Shown here: positions 44,684 through 53,828 of the stretch, in pieces
Layout of the letters: each line of letters opens with the position of its first letter
How positions within the stretch are numbered: position 1 is the first letter of the stretch
Source of the DNA: SAR116 cluster alpha proteobacterium HIMB100
GTDB lineage: Bacteria > Pseudomonadota > Alphaproteobacteria > Puniceispirillales > Puniceispirillaceae
DNA length: 64,000 bases
Direction: 5' to 3'
NCBI GenBank assembly: GCA_000238815.2
Contig: AFXB01000010.1
Location: 248,001 to 312,000, forward strand
Translations under genes and position numbers: made by a program
The notes under the pieces: model-generated
Database searches by the model: none
What the model saw: only the letters and a program-made list of their open reading frames with translations
What the model was told of the DNA's origin: nothing

Positions 44684-44710
44684 TGTTCTGGTTATCCTTT
44701 ATCTGCCGCC

Positions 44711-45409
44711 CTAGAAGGGTGAAATGGTCCGTATAGCCCGGCTGAGCCAGCCTGGCTTGGATGAATCTGCAACTGTGCCTGCGCCGGTATAGCTGATTTG
44801 CGCATCTGCCAGACGGTTGGACGGCACGGTATTGCCTGCTGAAATATCCTCTGGACGGACAATGCCGCTGACCCGGATATATTCCTTGCCATTATTCAAG
44901 GTCAGTTCTTTCTGCCCCAAAATACCCATATTCCCGTTTTCAAAAATGCGAACCACAGTTACAGACAAACGACCCGTCAGTGAATTTGACTGGGCCGCAT
45001 TTCCAGATCCGCTAAATGATTGTTCTGTACTGCTGGTCAGGCTGTTGCCGGCAGCACCATTTGCCAGGCCGCCGGTAAGCAGATTAGGCAGCCCAACAGG
45101 CAGGCCAAGCTCAAAGGAATCTGATTTTGACGCTGCTGCTGATTGGGCCTTTGTTGCGGCAAATACCTCGTTAAAATCAACGGTCAGAATATCACCAACC
45201 TTGCGCGCACGCCGGTCTGCTGAAAACAAACCAGACTGGCCCTGTTGATAAATCGCACCTGATTTATCGGTATTTTCAGAGGCCAATTCAACAGTCGGAA
45301 ACACTGGCTCAAATGCCGCACTCGCCGTATCCTCAACATATGTTGAGCAGGCAGACAAACCACAGCACAGGCCAAGGGCCAAAACAGAAGAAGACATGCG
45401 TGTAAACAT
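44711..45409 (-). CDS. flgH: Flagellar L-ring lipoprotein FlgH
   Basis: A 232-residue lipoprotein with lipobox LSAC (Cys at about 21). The FlgH core includes LFSADRRARKVGDILTVDF and MGILGQKELTLNNGKEYIRV, ending near ISYTGAGTVADSSKPGWL. It forms the outer-membrane ring. It confirms a diderm host. Confidence 0.96.
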   Translation of the reverse strand: MFTRMSSSVLALGLCCGLSACSTYVEDTASAAFEPVFPTVELASENTDKSGAIYQQGQSGLFSADRRARKVGDILTVDFNEVFAATKAQSAAASKSDSFELGLPVGLPNLLTGGLANGAAGNSLTSSTEQSFSGSGNAAQSNSLTGRLSVTVVRIFENGNMGILGQKELTLNNGKEYIRVSGIVRPEDISAGNTVPSNRLADAQISYTGAGTVADSSKPGWLSRAIRTISPF

Positions 45410-45440
45410 CAGATAGCAGCGTCCCTATCAGAAGAGAAAA

Positions 45441-46229
45441 TTACAGATTCTGTGCGATGAAACGCATCATCTCATCAACAGATGTGATCGATTTTGAGCT
45501 CACCTCATAGGCGCGCTGGGTTTCGATCATATCAACCAGCTGCTGGACCACATTTACATTTGAACCTTCTAATGAGCCTTGCAAAAGCTTGCCGAACCCT
45601 TCTTCAAAGGGGTTGGCGACCACAGGCGGACCACTGGAAGGGGTTTCAACAAGGAAACTCTCGCCAATCGGCTCTAAGCCCTGGCGATTGGCAAAGTCAG
45701 CCAAAGTGAGCTGACCAATCTCATCAGCCTCAACAGCCCCGGCAACCTGAACCGAGACAAGACCATCCTGAGAGATGTTAATTTGGGTAACCCCTTCAGG
45801 AATTTGAATCTCAGGCTGGACAACATAACCTGACTGGGTAGTCAGCGTGCCGTCTGCAGAACGTGCAAAGGTCCCGTTACGGGTATAACCAATACGGCCA
45901 TCCGGCATCAAAACCTGAAAAAAACCTGACCCTTCAATCGCAATATCAAGCGCATTATCTGTTGCAATGATGCTGCCTTGGGAATGTTGTTTGCTGGTAT
46001 TCAGCAGCCGGGTACCGGCACCAATTGAAAAGCCAGACGCTAAATTGGTATCTTCAGATGTCTGTTCACCAGAGGGACGAATAATCTGATAAAGCAGGGT
46101 TTCGAAATTCGCCCGATCGCTTTTAAAGCCTGTAGTGTTCACGTTCGCCAGATTATTGGCGATAACCTGCATTTTCGTCTGCTGTGAATTCAGGCCGGTT
46201 TTGGCCACATGCATCGCATAGGTTGACAT
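45441..46229 (-). CDS. flgG: Distal rod protein FlgG
   Basis: A 262-residue rod protein at standard length. N-terminal TGLNSQQTKMQVIANNLANV and NTTGFKSDRANFETLLYQ are present, and the C-terminus has LEGSNVNVVQQLVDMIETQR. It starts its own sigma-54 transcript (promoter at 46284). Confidence 0.96.
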   Translation of the reverse strand: MSTYAMHVAKTGLNSQQTKMQVIANNLANVNTTGFKSDRANFETLLYQIIRPSGEQTSEDTNLASGFSIGAGTRLLNTSKQHSQGSIIATDNALDIAIEGSGFFQVLMPDGRIGYTRNGTFARSADGTLTTQSGYVVQPEIQIPEGVTQINISQDGLVSVQVAGAVEADEIGQLTLADFANRQGLEPIGESFLVETPSSGPPVVANPFEEGFGKLLQGSLEGSNVNVVQQLVDMIETQRAYEVSSKSITSVDEMMRFIAQNL

Positions 46230-46283
46230 CGAAAGACCTCATATACTGTGTTAGGCGCGGGAAATTGCCCGCCACAGAGGTCA

Positions 46284-46299
46284 TGCAAGCCTTGTGCCA
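46284..46299 (-). promoter_or_regulatory. Sigma-54 promoter of flgG-H-I-J-K-L
   Basis: Minus-strand TGGCAC and TTGCA, ten bases between GG and GC, 54 bases before flgG in the flgF-flgG gap. Confidence 0.87.
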
Positions 46300-46378
46300 G
46301 TTCACAAACGTCAGATTTCTGACGGTGTTCAGAACAAAATATATACGGATAAAAGTAAGACTTTGCCGCCAAACTGAA

Positions 46379-47137
46379 TTAACTGTTTGGCATCCTCAAT
46401 AAGGAGGCTGTTCCTTGATCAAGGTCAGAAGCCATTTTGATCAGCTTCATATTCATCTCATAACTGCGCTGATAACCCATAGAGGCAACAAGCTCGTCAA
46501 TCACATTGACGTTACTTTCTTCAATATAGCCTTGTTTCACATTCACATTCTGATCAGTGACAATTCCAGACCCGTCTGCCGGGCGGATTTCACCATCATC
46601 ATCTTTGCGCAGCTGAACCCCTTCACCAGACACAAGGCCGATAGACCCAACCAGCTGGGTGACGCCTGGCTCACCATTCATCGGCTCGATCAATAATTTG
46701 CCATCTTCAGCCACAATCAGCTTGCGGAAGGGGGGCACCTGAATAGGCTGCAGCGTTTCTGACAGAATAACCGCCCCGTTCCCATTCACCAGATTGCCTT
46801 CCATAGATACAGACATATCCCCCCGGCGTGTCAGTGATACATCCATGCCCTCACGTTTTGTCACGAAATAGCCCGGACCATCGATCGCCAAATCGGTCTG
46901 CAATTGGGTTGACCGCATACGGCCTTGTTTTTCATCAAAAGTGCCACTGCCTGTGGTGATCGCAAATACACGCGAGTCCAGCTGATCTTCAGCCTGAAGA
47001 TAAAGTGATCCAAAGCTGTCATACACATCACGCCGGAAGCCTGTCACATTCATATTAGACATATTCTGCGCGCTGATCGCCTGCTTGCGCAGAGCGATAT
47101 CCAGCGTGTGCAGTGACATGTGGATCATCTTATCCAT
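46379..47137 (-). CDS. flgF: Proximal rod protein FlgF
   Basis: A 252-residue rod protein. The N-terminus has ALRKQAISAQNMSNMNVTGF, the middle GRMRSTQLQTDLAIDGPGYF and the C-terminus YIEESNVNVIDELVASMGYQ. Standard length. It lies between flgE and flgG; several in-frame ATGs at the start (47137, 47128, 47119) leave the exact start open. Confidence 0.94.
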   Translation of the reverse strand: MDKMIHMSLHTLDIALRKQAISAQNMSNMNVTGFRRDVYDSFGSLYLQAEDQLDSRVFAITTGSGTFDEKQGRMRSTQLQTDLAIDGPGYFVTKREGMDVSLTRRGDMSVSMEGNLVNGNGAVILSETLQPIQVPPFRKLIVAEDGKLLIEPMNGEPGVTQLVGSIGLVSGEGVQLRKDDDGEIRPADGSGIVTDQNVNVKQGYIEESNVNVIDELVASMGYQRSYEMNMKLIKMASDLDQGTASLLRMPNS

Positions 47138-47191
47138 ATCTGAGGTATCCTTTGTCCGGCCTGTTCATCTGATCCCAAAACTCAGTTCAGC

Positions 47192-50100
47192 TTAGCCTCT
47201 GATCTGAATAATTGTCTGAGTCAGCGTTGTTGTGGTCTCAATCGCTTTTGCTGAGGCCTGGAAGTTCCGCTGAGCGGTAATCAGATTCACAAGCTCTTCA
47301 GTAATATCGACGTTGGACCGTTCAAGAGACCCTGACAGGACAGTACCAAAGCCCTCAGCCCCAGCTTCACCAACCTGGGCGTTACCAGAAACCGCGGTCG
47401 CTACATATGTCGCGTTACCAATTTGCTTCAGGCCGTTCTGGTTATTAAAGTTGGCCAGAACAATTTTACCCAAAGGATTATTTTGACCATTTGTATAGTT
47501 CGCCCGCACCGTACCAGACGCATCAATTTCAAGCCCGTCAAGGCGACCGGATGTGAATCCATCTTGGTCAATAGACAGCACTGAGAAGGGCTGAGCAAAT
47601 TGCGTTGAGGCACTGAAATTAATATCGATGTCTACGGACACCCCTTCGGTTGACTCATAGCTGACCACATTTTTCGGGCTGAGCAGCTTACCTGTTTTAT
47701 CAAAGGTCAGCTCGCCTTCATCAATATATAATGGATAATAATCATCAACCATCGGGTCTGGAGCTGTGGTGACAACTTCACCTTGTGCATTCACAAAAAG
47801 CTTTGCGCCATCTTCATTTTCAGCCTGAACAATATTGTAAATTTCAGGCACAGAACCCACACCCAAAGGCACTTCATCCAAGCCAAGACGCGCCGCGCCT
47901 TTCACCTTGATGGTTGAATCACTTCCTGTTGTTCCTGTTGTGAAAACAAAATTATTATTTTCACTTGAATAACGGACAGTTACCCCGCCAACAGTCGCGC
48001 CTGTATTTGGATCCATAATCTGATTGATACGCTTTTCAAGAGCTTCAGCAAGGGTCGAGCCGACATAAAAGCCTGAAGGCACCTCAACAACACCATTGAT
48101 GCCGTTCACAGATACGTTGAACCGGTTGTCACCATCAACACTGGACAGACGGAAGACTTCGGTCAAATCGTCATTAGCAATGCCGCCAACAGCTTGCGCT
48201 GCTGATGACGCCAGGCCTTTGGCAGCGGTAAAGTTTGTATCTGCCTTTGTCCCGCCAACACCCATCAGATGGTTATCGCCTGTATCCAGTGCGGTTGTGT
48301 CTGTGACTGAACCATCTGTTGTGCTCAGTGTGTAGCGGCCAACCTGAATATTTGAAGCCGACTGATCAGTGGTGACGCCCAACGCTTTGTTGGCGTCAAT
48401 CCGCTCACCAGTTGTGCCGCTGGCAAAGGTGAAGGAACGGGTATCAGAATTATAATTCACCTTGACCCCATAACGTTTGTCATTCAGCTGAATTTCTTCA
48501 CCATCTGCAACAAACGCTTCTGCAGAAAGGACCTCACCCCCGCGGATCAGGACTTCTTCGGCATCCCCTTTTGCAGGAATGCCAAGGTTATTCGTATCTT
48601 CAGCTGAATCAGCACCATAGATGTTGAAAGAATTGAAGTTTGAATTTGTACCTGTGCCGAGAATGTTTCGCTCAACAGTGAATTGCAGACGCTGATTCAC
48701 CGCATCATATTTTACCTGGATAGGCGGATCTTTTTCATCCACCCAGTCTGTAGTTGTATTAACCACAGCGTTGGTGCCGTCTGTGATCCCTAAAACTTCT
48801 AATGAATCCATTGTTGGATCAGTACCAACAGCCTGTGTAAGCGTAAATTCAGCAGAATAGTCTGAGAAAATGCCTTTATTGGATGCTGAGACCGTATCAA
48901 TTGTCAGCGTTAGATCGTTCGCTGGTGACGCGCCGCCAAAGGCAGAGAATATGTTACCGGACAGTGTCAGTGTATCGGTAGCCGCATAGCCTCTTCCCGC
49001 ATTTGTGATCGTGACACCGGTGATTACGCCAGCAGCTACGGTTAACTCAACAGTGGCGTCTACTCCGGTACCTGAAGTTGAAATGCTGCTCGCCGGAACT
49101 GTGATTGTTCCGTTGGCTGTTGCCGGAACCACGCCAGCTGGCAGCGGCGGATTGAAGGTCGTGATTTCGTTCAGGTCATTGATGTTTTTGTTGGTGTAAA
49201 AATGCTTTCCGTCAGCACTTTTTTCACGCAGGACAATATGCTGGCTGTTAAAATTATCTTTGGCGCCGTCATAGACATTCTCAGAACCTTCAAAGAATGC
49301 TTCAACTGTCTCAGATTCATCACTCATAACATAGAGGTCTGTTTCTGCCAGCGTGAAGTCATCATCAGGGAAATCAAGGCCTGTTGTGTTGATTTCAATA
49401 TAGTTTGCCCCGGCTGTTTCGCCTGAAGCGACATTATTGATGGTAAATTCACGGCCATTGATGATGTCTGAATCTGCCAATTCACCAGCAATCGTGAAAT
49501 CACCGGCAAGGCGAATCTTATTATTTGCCGCAAAGCCGCCCATCAATGCTGATGTATCAGCTGGTGTTGCTGTGTCCGCAAAATACACCCGCAAGGTATT
49601 CTGGTTAGAGTTGTAAACCACAGAATTTGTGCCCGCCCCTGTGGTTGCTACCTGCTGCTGGTTGTCATACACGCTCAGAGACGGCCGGTTTGCATACATG
49701 GAATAGACCATGTATTTCTCGCTGTTTGTCAGTGAGGTACCGGTAATTCCTGCCGTATTTGTTGCATTTGACGTTGTATGGTCAAATTTCACAATCTGGG
49801 TCTTTTCAAAAACCGCTTCCATCTCATCGCCTCTTGCGCGGGCGAACAAATCTGTGGACACGCCAAGTGCACTGGCATTGTCGACCGTGTCAGTGGCATC
49901 AACAGCGTATCGGTTCAAGGATTCGTTAATTCTGGCTTGCGTGTGAGCCAGGAACTGTTCTCTGGTGAAGTCAGGTGAGGCGCCAGATAGCGTAATATTC
50001 TCTACATCAGACACAAAGCTGTCTGCCAGAAGGTCAACTTCAATTGGTGTTGTCAGACCTGTTGATGAGCCATCCTGATTCAGTTTGAACAGATTGATGT

Positions 50101-51301
50101 TCAATGTGTCGTCCACATTCTGGACAATCTGGACTTTACTGTCATCGCCATAAGCTTCGTTAATGGCCCGTTCAACTTCAGCTGCCAATTGTGTGGCGTT
50201 ATATTTGCCTGGACGGATATCGATATTCACAGGCTGATCCCCGTTATCGACATTTACAGTCAGGAAATTTTTTCCCCAATAAACCCGGCTGTTGCCATCA
50301 CCACTCTCGCGTGTAGCTTTGAACTGCGTCGGGTCGGTGACAATCTCAACCAACCGGTCACCTTCCTCACCAAAATCAAATTCGGCTTGCTCACCTCTCA
50401 ATTTCGCCGGCTGTGAGGGGATCAGCTCTTGCTGATCATCAAGCTTATACAGCTTTGAGCCCTTACCTTCTAAGAAATAGTTATCATCAGGCACATCTGT
50501 TGTTTGACGGCCGAACCGGTCAATGTAAAGCTGGCGGCCATTATCGTCCACAGCAGAGACCAGATCAGGTTCAATAACCGTATCATTGATCACCAGACGG
50601 GTATCATATTTGTTGGTCGCATCTGTTGCGGATGCTGACTGGGTCTTAATGAAATACATTGTCGCGATCGTTGGGTTACCCAAATCATCAAAGATCGTGA
50701 TTGATGTCGAATTGGTAAAGGTATTGGGGTCTGCAGGATCAAAGGTATAGCCATTTTCGAATTCAGGCCTGTCGGTGACCACATCAGCACCCGCCGGGAC
50801 ATTGACCCCAAGAGAGATATTGCTGGTTGCCCGCGGATCACCAGAGGTGACAGGCAATTGCAGCGGAACCGCGCTCTGCAGGTCTTTTGCTGTCACCGAA
50901 CCATCATCGTTAACAGGATAGGTTAACAGATACTGGCCAGCTGAATCCACTACATAGCGATCATTATCCACATTCAGCGAACCATTTCGGGTATAGACGG
51001 TCTGTGCTGAAGTCAGTGACGGCTTCAGTGCAAAAAAGCCCTGACCGGAAATCGCCAGGTCAAGTGCGTTCAGTGATGACGAGATGTTACCTTGGGTGAA
51101 CTGCTGCTTAATCCCCTTCAAAATCGTCCCAGAGCCGATTGATGATGACGAATTCTGCAAAGGTGATGTTGCAAAAATATCGCCGAATTCAGCCACACTT
51201 CTTTTAAAGCCTGTGGTGCCAACGTTAGCGATATTATTAGAGGTTGCAGAGATATCAGCCTGTGAACCATTCAATCCGGTAAGTGCGGTATAAAATGACA
51301 T
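47192..51301 (-). CDS. flgE: Giant flagellar hook protein FlgE
   Basis: A 1369-residue hook protein; usual length is 400-600. Canonical ends: MSFYTALTGLNGSQADISAT, NNIANVGTTGFKRSVAEFGD at the start and SLERSNVDITEELVNLITAQ to ETTTTLTQTIIQIRG at the end. The FlgE/FlaE core is visible at about 85-240 and 1230-1330. About 900 central residues are extra beta-rich domains. One piece at about 757-790 (GVTITNAGRGYAATDTLTL) resembles a motif common in phage structural proteins. Intact frame. It has its own sigma-54 promoter. Confidence 0.95.
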   Translation of the reverse strand: MSFYTALTGLNGSQADISATSNNIANVGTTGFKRSVAEFGDIFATSPLQNSSSSIGSGTILKGIKQQFTQGNISSSLNALDLAISGQGFFALKPSLTSAQTVYTRNGSLNVDNDRYVVDSAGQYLLTYPVNDDGSVTAKDLQSAVPLQLPVTSGDPRATSNISLGVNVPAGADVVTDRPEFENGYTFDPADPNTFTNSTSITIFDDLGNPTIATMYFIKTQSASATDATNKYDTRLVINDTVIEPDLVSAVDDNGRQLYIDRFGRQTTDVPDDNYFLEGKGSKLYKLDDQQELIPSQPAKLRGEQAEFDFGEEGDRLVEIVTDPTQFKATRESGDGNSRVYWGKNFLTVNVDNGDQPVNIDIRPGKYNATQLAAEVERAINEAYGDDSKVQIVQNVDDTLNINLFKLNQDGSSTGLTTPIEVDLLADSFVSDVENITLSGASPDFTREQFLAHTQARINESLNRYAVDATDTVDNASALGVSTDLFARARGDEMEAVFEKTQIVKFDHTTSNATNTAGITGTSLTNSEKYMVYSMYANRPSLSVYDNQQQVATTGAGTNSVVYNSNQNTLRVYFADTATPADTSALMGGFAANNKIRLAGDFTIAGELADSDIINGREFTINNVASGETAGANYIEINTTGLDFPDDDFTLAETDLYVMSDESETVEAFFEGSENVYDGAKDNFNSQHIVLREKSADGKHFYTNKNINDLNEITTFNPPLPAGVVPATANGTITVPASSISTSGTGVDATVELTVAAGVITGVTITNAGRGYAATDTLTLSGNIFSAFGGASPANDLTLTIDTVSASNKGIFSDYSAEFTLTQAVGTDPTMDSLEVLGITDGTNAVVNTTTDWVDEKDPPIQVKYDAVNQRLQFTVERNILGTGTNSNFNSFNIYGADSAEDTNNLGIPAKGDAEEVLIRGGEVLSAEAFVADGEEIQLNDKRYGVKVNYNSDTRSFTFASGTTGERIDANKALGVTTDQSASNIQVGRYTLSTTDGSVTDTTALDTGDNHLMGVGGTKADTNFTAAKGLASSAAQAVGGIANDDLTEVFRLSSVDGDNRFNVSVNGINGVVEVPSGFYVGSTLAEALEKRINQIMDPNTGATVGGVTVRYSSENNNFVFTTGTTGSDSTIKVKGAARLGLDEVPLGVGSVPEIYNIVQAENEDGAKLFVNAQGEVVTTAPDPMVDDYYPLYIDEGELTFDKTGKLLSPKNVVSYESTEGVSVDIDINFSASTQFAQPFSVLSIDQDGFTSGRLDGLEIDASGTVRANYTNGQNNPLGKIVLANFNNQNGLKQIGNATYVATAVSGNAQVGEAGAEGFGTVLSGSLERSNVDITEELVNLITAQRNFQASAKAIETTTTLTQTIIQIRG

Positions 51302-51397
51302 GTTTTAGTTCTCCAAGAGACGCTCGGGTCTTTTTTTGTTTGCTGTCCTAAAGCCGGTTCAGTTCAGGACATATGCATCATCATCAGGGGTAGATAG

Positions 51398-51413
51398 AGC
51401 AACTTATGTGCCA
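51398..51413 (-). promoter_or_regulatory. Sigma-54 promoter of flgE
   Basis: Minus-strand TGGCAC and TTGCT, ten bases between GG and GC, 97 bases before flgE in the flgD-flgE gap. Confidence 0.86.
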
Positions 51414-51428
51414 GAAGTTTTAACAACC

Positions 51429-52118
51429 TTAATTATGACGGAAGCGCACAACTTCATTCACATTAATGTCGCCATAACCTTTCACATCCAGCATGACGCC
51501 GTCTGCTGAACTGGTCGAAGCGGCCAACACCTCGCCAAAGACAGATGTGGACACCCCTTCAAGCCCCGCGCCCTGATCAGCAAAAGCTTCAACATTGATG
51601 TATTCATTATTGTCCAGAACATCCTGCGGAATATCATCCCACGCAAAGCCAGCCAGGCCAGCCGGTTGTGCGCCTAATTCTTCAACATGCAGGATATCCC
51701 CGTTCTGAGACGTGAACACTACATTCGTCGTGCCAGACGCCGCGGGCAGGTCAATCACCCCATGCACGCTGCCATCCCCGTCAGGATGAGCTTGCGTACC
51801 TGGTACCAGAACCGAATTCCCCAGCATATTCGTCGCAGTGGCAATCCGGAATTCAGACAGCTGGTTAGAGATTCCTTTTAAGGACTGACCCATATCAGTG
51901 ATCCCTGTCACAGTTGAAAACTGTGCCATCTGGGCAATGAAATCCGCATTTTCCATTGGTGCAAACGGATCTTGGTTCTGCAGCTGTGTCGTCATCAGCT
52001 TCAGGAAATCCTCTTGTCCCAGCGCGCCGCCATCAGCACGTTTTTTCTCTTCCTGCTGCTGAATGCCCAGCTTGTCGAGAATGCTGTTCAAAGATTGGTT
52101 ACTGTTAACCGTACTCAT
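51429..52118 (-). CDS. flgD: Hook cap protein FlgD
   Basis: A 229-residue scaffolding protein for hook assembly. The family start GALGQEDFLKLMTTQLQNQD and PFAPMENADFIAQMAQFSTV is present, followed by the FLG/tudor-like beta domain. The C-terminus ends in VNEVVRFRHN. It lies between flgC and flgE. Confidence 0.95.
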   Translation of the reverse strand: MSTVNSNQSLNSILDKLGIQQQEEKKRADGGALGQEDFLKLMTTQLQNQDPFAPMENADFIAQMAQFSTVTGITDMGQSLKGISNQLSEFRIATATNMLGNSVLVPGTQAHPDGDGSVHGVIDLPAASGTTNVVFTSQNGDILHVEELGAQPAGLAGFAWDDIPQDVLDNNEYINVEAFADQGAGLEGVSTSVFGEVLAASTSSADGVMLDVKGYGDINVNEVVRFRHN

Positions 52119-52140
52119 GATTTTCTCCGCTTACAGGGCC

Positions 52141-52557
52141 TTATTTACCCATCGTTATTGTGCGCATCATCAAGCTACGCAGCGTTGAGACAACCTCAAC
52201 ATTATTTTGGTATTGGCGAGACGCTTCCAGCATTTCCACCATCTCTTCATTTTCATCCACAGCTGCGCGGAACACATACCCTTCTTCATCAGATTCAGGA
52301 TGTTGAGGCATGTAAACGCGTTCCGGCTCACGCAGCACCGGTTTCACATCAACCACATCGACGGTTGAAACCCCTGTGCGCTTCAGCTGGTCAGCAAACT
52401 GTGTTTCGAATACAGGCTTTAATGCGCGAAACGCATTATCCTTATCACCCGTCACTGCGCCCGCATTGGCCAGATTACTGGCGACTGTATTCAGGCGGAT
52501 CATCTGTGAGGCCATAGAGCGGCCAGCAATATCAAATATATTTTTCACATCAGGCAT
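52141..52557 (-). CDS. flgC: Proximal rod protein FlgC
   Basis: A 138-residue rod protein with RSMASQMIRLNTVASNLANA near the N-terminus, the mid VYMPQHPESDEEGYVF and the C-terminal MVEMLEASRQYQNNVEVVST. Standard length and position after flgB. Confidence 0.96.
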   Translation of the reverse strand: MPDVKNIFDIAGRSMASQMIRLNTVASNLANAGAVTGDKDNAFRALKPVFETQFADQLKRTGVSTVDVVDVKPVLREPERVYMPQHPESDEEGYVFRAAVDENEEMVEMLEASRQYQNNVEVVSTLRSLMMRTITMGK

Positions 52558-52571
52558 GCTGGTCGTCCTTC

Positions 52572-52958
52572 CTATTCCCCTTTGATCGCAGACATCAGCC
52601 CGCTGATCCGGTTATTCAGAAACTGTAACGTGGTCTGATACCGCACGACGTTTTCAGAAAATTCCATCTGCTCGACCGCCATTTCAACTGTATTGCCATC
52701 CAAAGATGGGTTGATGGGGTCACGAAACATCATTTGTTCACGTAAAGGATGGGTGTTGGTCGGGAAATGCACATCATTGGTGACCTGCAAAGGCCCGTGT
52801 TTGATGTTGCGCTGCATTTCGCGCTCAAAATCCATGTCGCGCGCTTTAAAATGAGGTGTGGCCGCATTTGCGATATTGGAGGCAAGGATTTCATTGCGGC
52901 GCGAGCGCAATTGCAGCGCCTGGCCATGAAAATCCAAATAATTTCCAATTTTATTCAT
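52572..52958 (-). CDS. flgB: Proximal rod protein FlgB
   Basis: A 128-residue rod protein with [20 protein letters not shown], then [11 protein letters not shown] and C-terminal [20 protein letters not shown]. First gene of the flgB-L cluster, transcribed from the sigma-54 site at 53034. The ribosome site before ATG is weak. Confidence 0.96.
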   Translation of the reverse strand: MNKIGNYLDFHGQALQLRSRRNEILASNIANAATPHFKARDMDFEREMQRNIKHGPLQVTNDVHFPTNTHPLREQMMFRDPINPSLDGNTVEMAVEQMEFSENVVRYQTTLQFLNNRISGLMSAIKGE

Positions 52959-53021
52959 TTGCGAACCACTTGTTCATCTAATTCAAAAAACATGTTTTTT
53001 TCAGGTGCGACACACCCGATT

Positions 53022-53037
53022 TGGTGTAGAATTTGCA
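53022..53037 (+). promoter_or_regulatory. Sigma-54 promoter of gene 53073 (plus)
   Basis: TGGTGT and TTGCA with ten bases between GG (53023-53024) and GC (53035-53036). It shares this GC with the opposing flgB promoter. Confidence 0.83.
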
Positions 53038-53049
53038 AATAGGGTGCCA
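53034..53049 (-). promoter_or_regulatory. Sigma-54 promoter of flgB-C-D (minus), overlapping
   Basis: Minus-strand TGGCAC and TTGCA, GG at 53048-53047, GC at 53036-53035, ten bases between. Both promoters use the palindrome TTTGCAAA and the same GC. Each -24 element lies at the predicted start region of the other. Confidence 0.87.
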
Positions 53050-53072
53050 AGTTGTTCTGGCGGAGAAAAAAG

Positions 53073-53828
53073 ATGAAATCAGCAGCCCTCACCTACGGGT
53101 CCGGTCCCGGCTCAGCGATTGCCCTGTCTGCCACCTCTATTCGGGTGCGTGATGCCATCATTGAAAAATTCATTGACAAGTCGTTGGACGAGCTGAACAG
53201 CTTTCTTGCCTCTGCATTGGACAGCGAGAAAGATGAGAGTAAACGTATCGGTATTCTGGCAGCCCGGGTCTATATCCTGCGCACCCGGATCAGTAAAATC
53301 GGCGAATTTAACGAAAACCCGCTGATGAGTAAGGTAGAAGAAGTCAGCCCGCATGAGCTGGTAAACCATTTTGAAGACGATGAACCCGAGATCACTTTTG
53401 CGCATCCTGAGGCTGAAGGCGAGCCAGAATTGGAAGAGTGGAACGAGCTGATCACAATCGAAGATGGTGAGGTGAACGGCGTGCGCATTCCAAGTGGTGT
53501 GACCATTACTGTTGGTAAAGAGGATGCCGCCCGCTTGCTGGAAACAGGAAAAGCCGTGCGGGTAGCTGAGGATGGTACTGTTCTGGACACCACAGACAGC
53601 CTATCATCTGAGGAGAGTGATGAGATAAGTGCAGCAGCGCTAGATGATACAATGCGCGCGGATAACACGCCTGATGCATCAGTTGTGATCGCCGAGGATG
53701 CGGGTCTGCCCGGTGAAGATATCGCCGGAACAGAACCAGATACAGATGCTAGCACAGCAGAAGATCTATCTGCGCAACCTGGTCTGGCTGAAGAGGAAAG
53801 CGATGAACGCGACCAGACGCAAAGTTAA
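53073..53828 (+). CDS. Unknown acidic cytoplasmic protein in flagellar cluster
   Basis: A 251-residue product. The first ~90 residues are compact and helical (VRDAIIEKFIDKSLDELNSF, IGILAARVYILRTRISKIGE). The rest is highly acidic and low in complexity (Glu/Asp/Ala/Ser), probably disordered. It contains a Gly-rich strand segment at about 130-170. No membrane helix or signal. ATG at 53073 has GGAG before it; the TTG at 53052 is less likely. It is driven by its own sigma-54 promoter back to back with flgB, so a flagellar function is likely but unknown. Confidence 0.78.
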   Translation: MKSAALTYGSGPGSAIALSATSIRVRDAIIEKFIDKSLDELNSFLASALDSEKDESKRIGILAARVYILRTRISKIGEFNENPLMSKVEEVSPHELVNHFEDDEPEITFAHPEAEGEPELEEWNELITIEDGEVNGVRIPSGVTITVGKEDAARLLETGKAVRVAEDGTVLDTTDSLSSEESDEISAAALDDTMRADNTPDASVVIAEDAGLPGEDIAGTEPDTDASTAEDLSAQPGLAEEESDERDQTQS

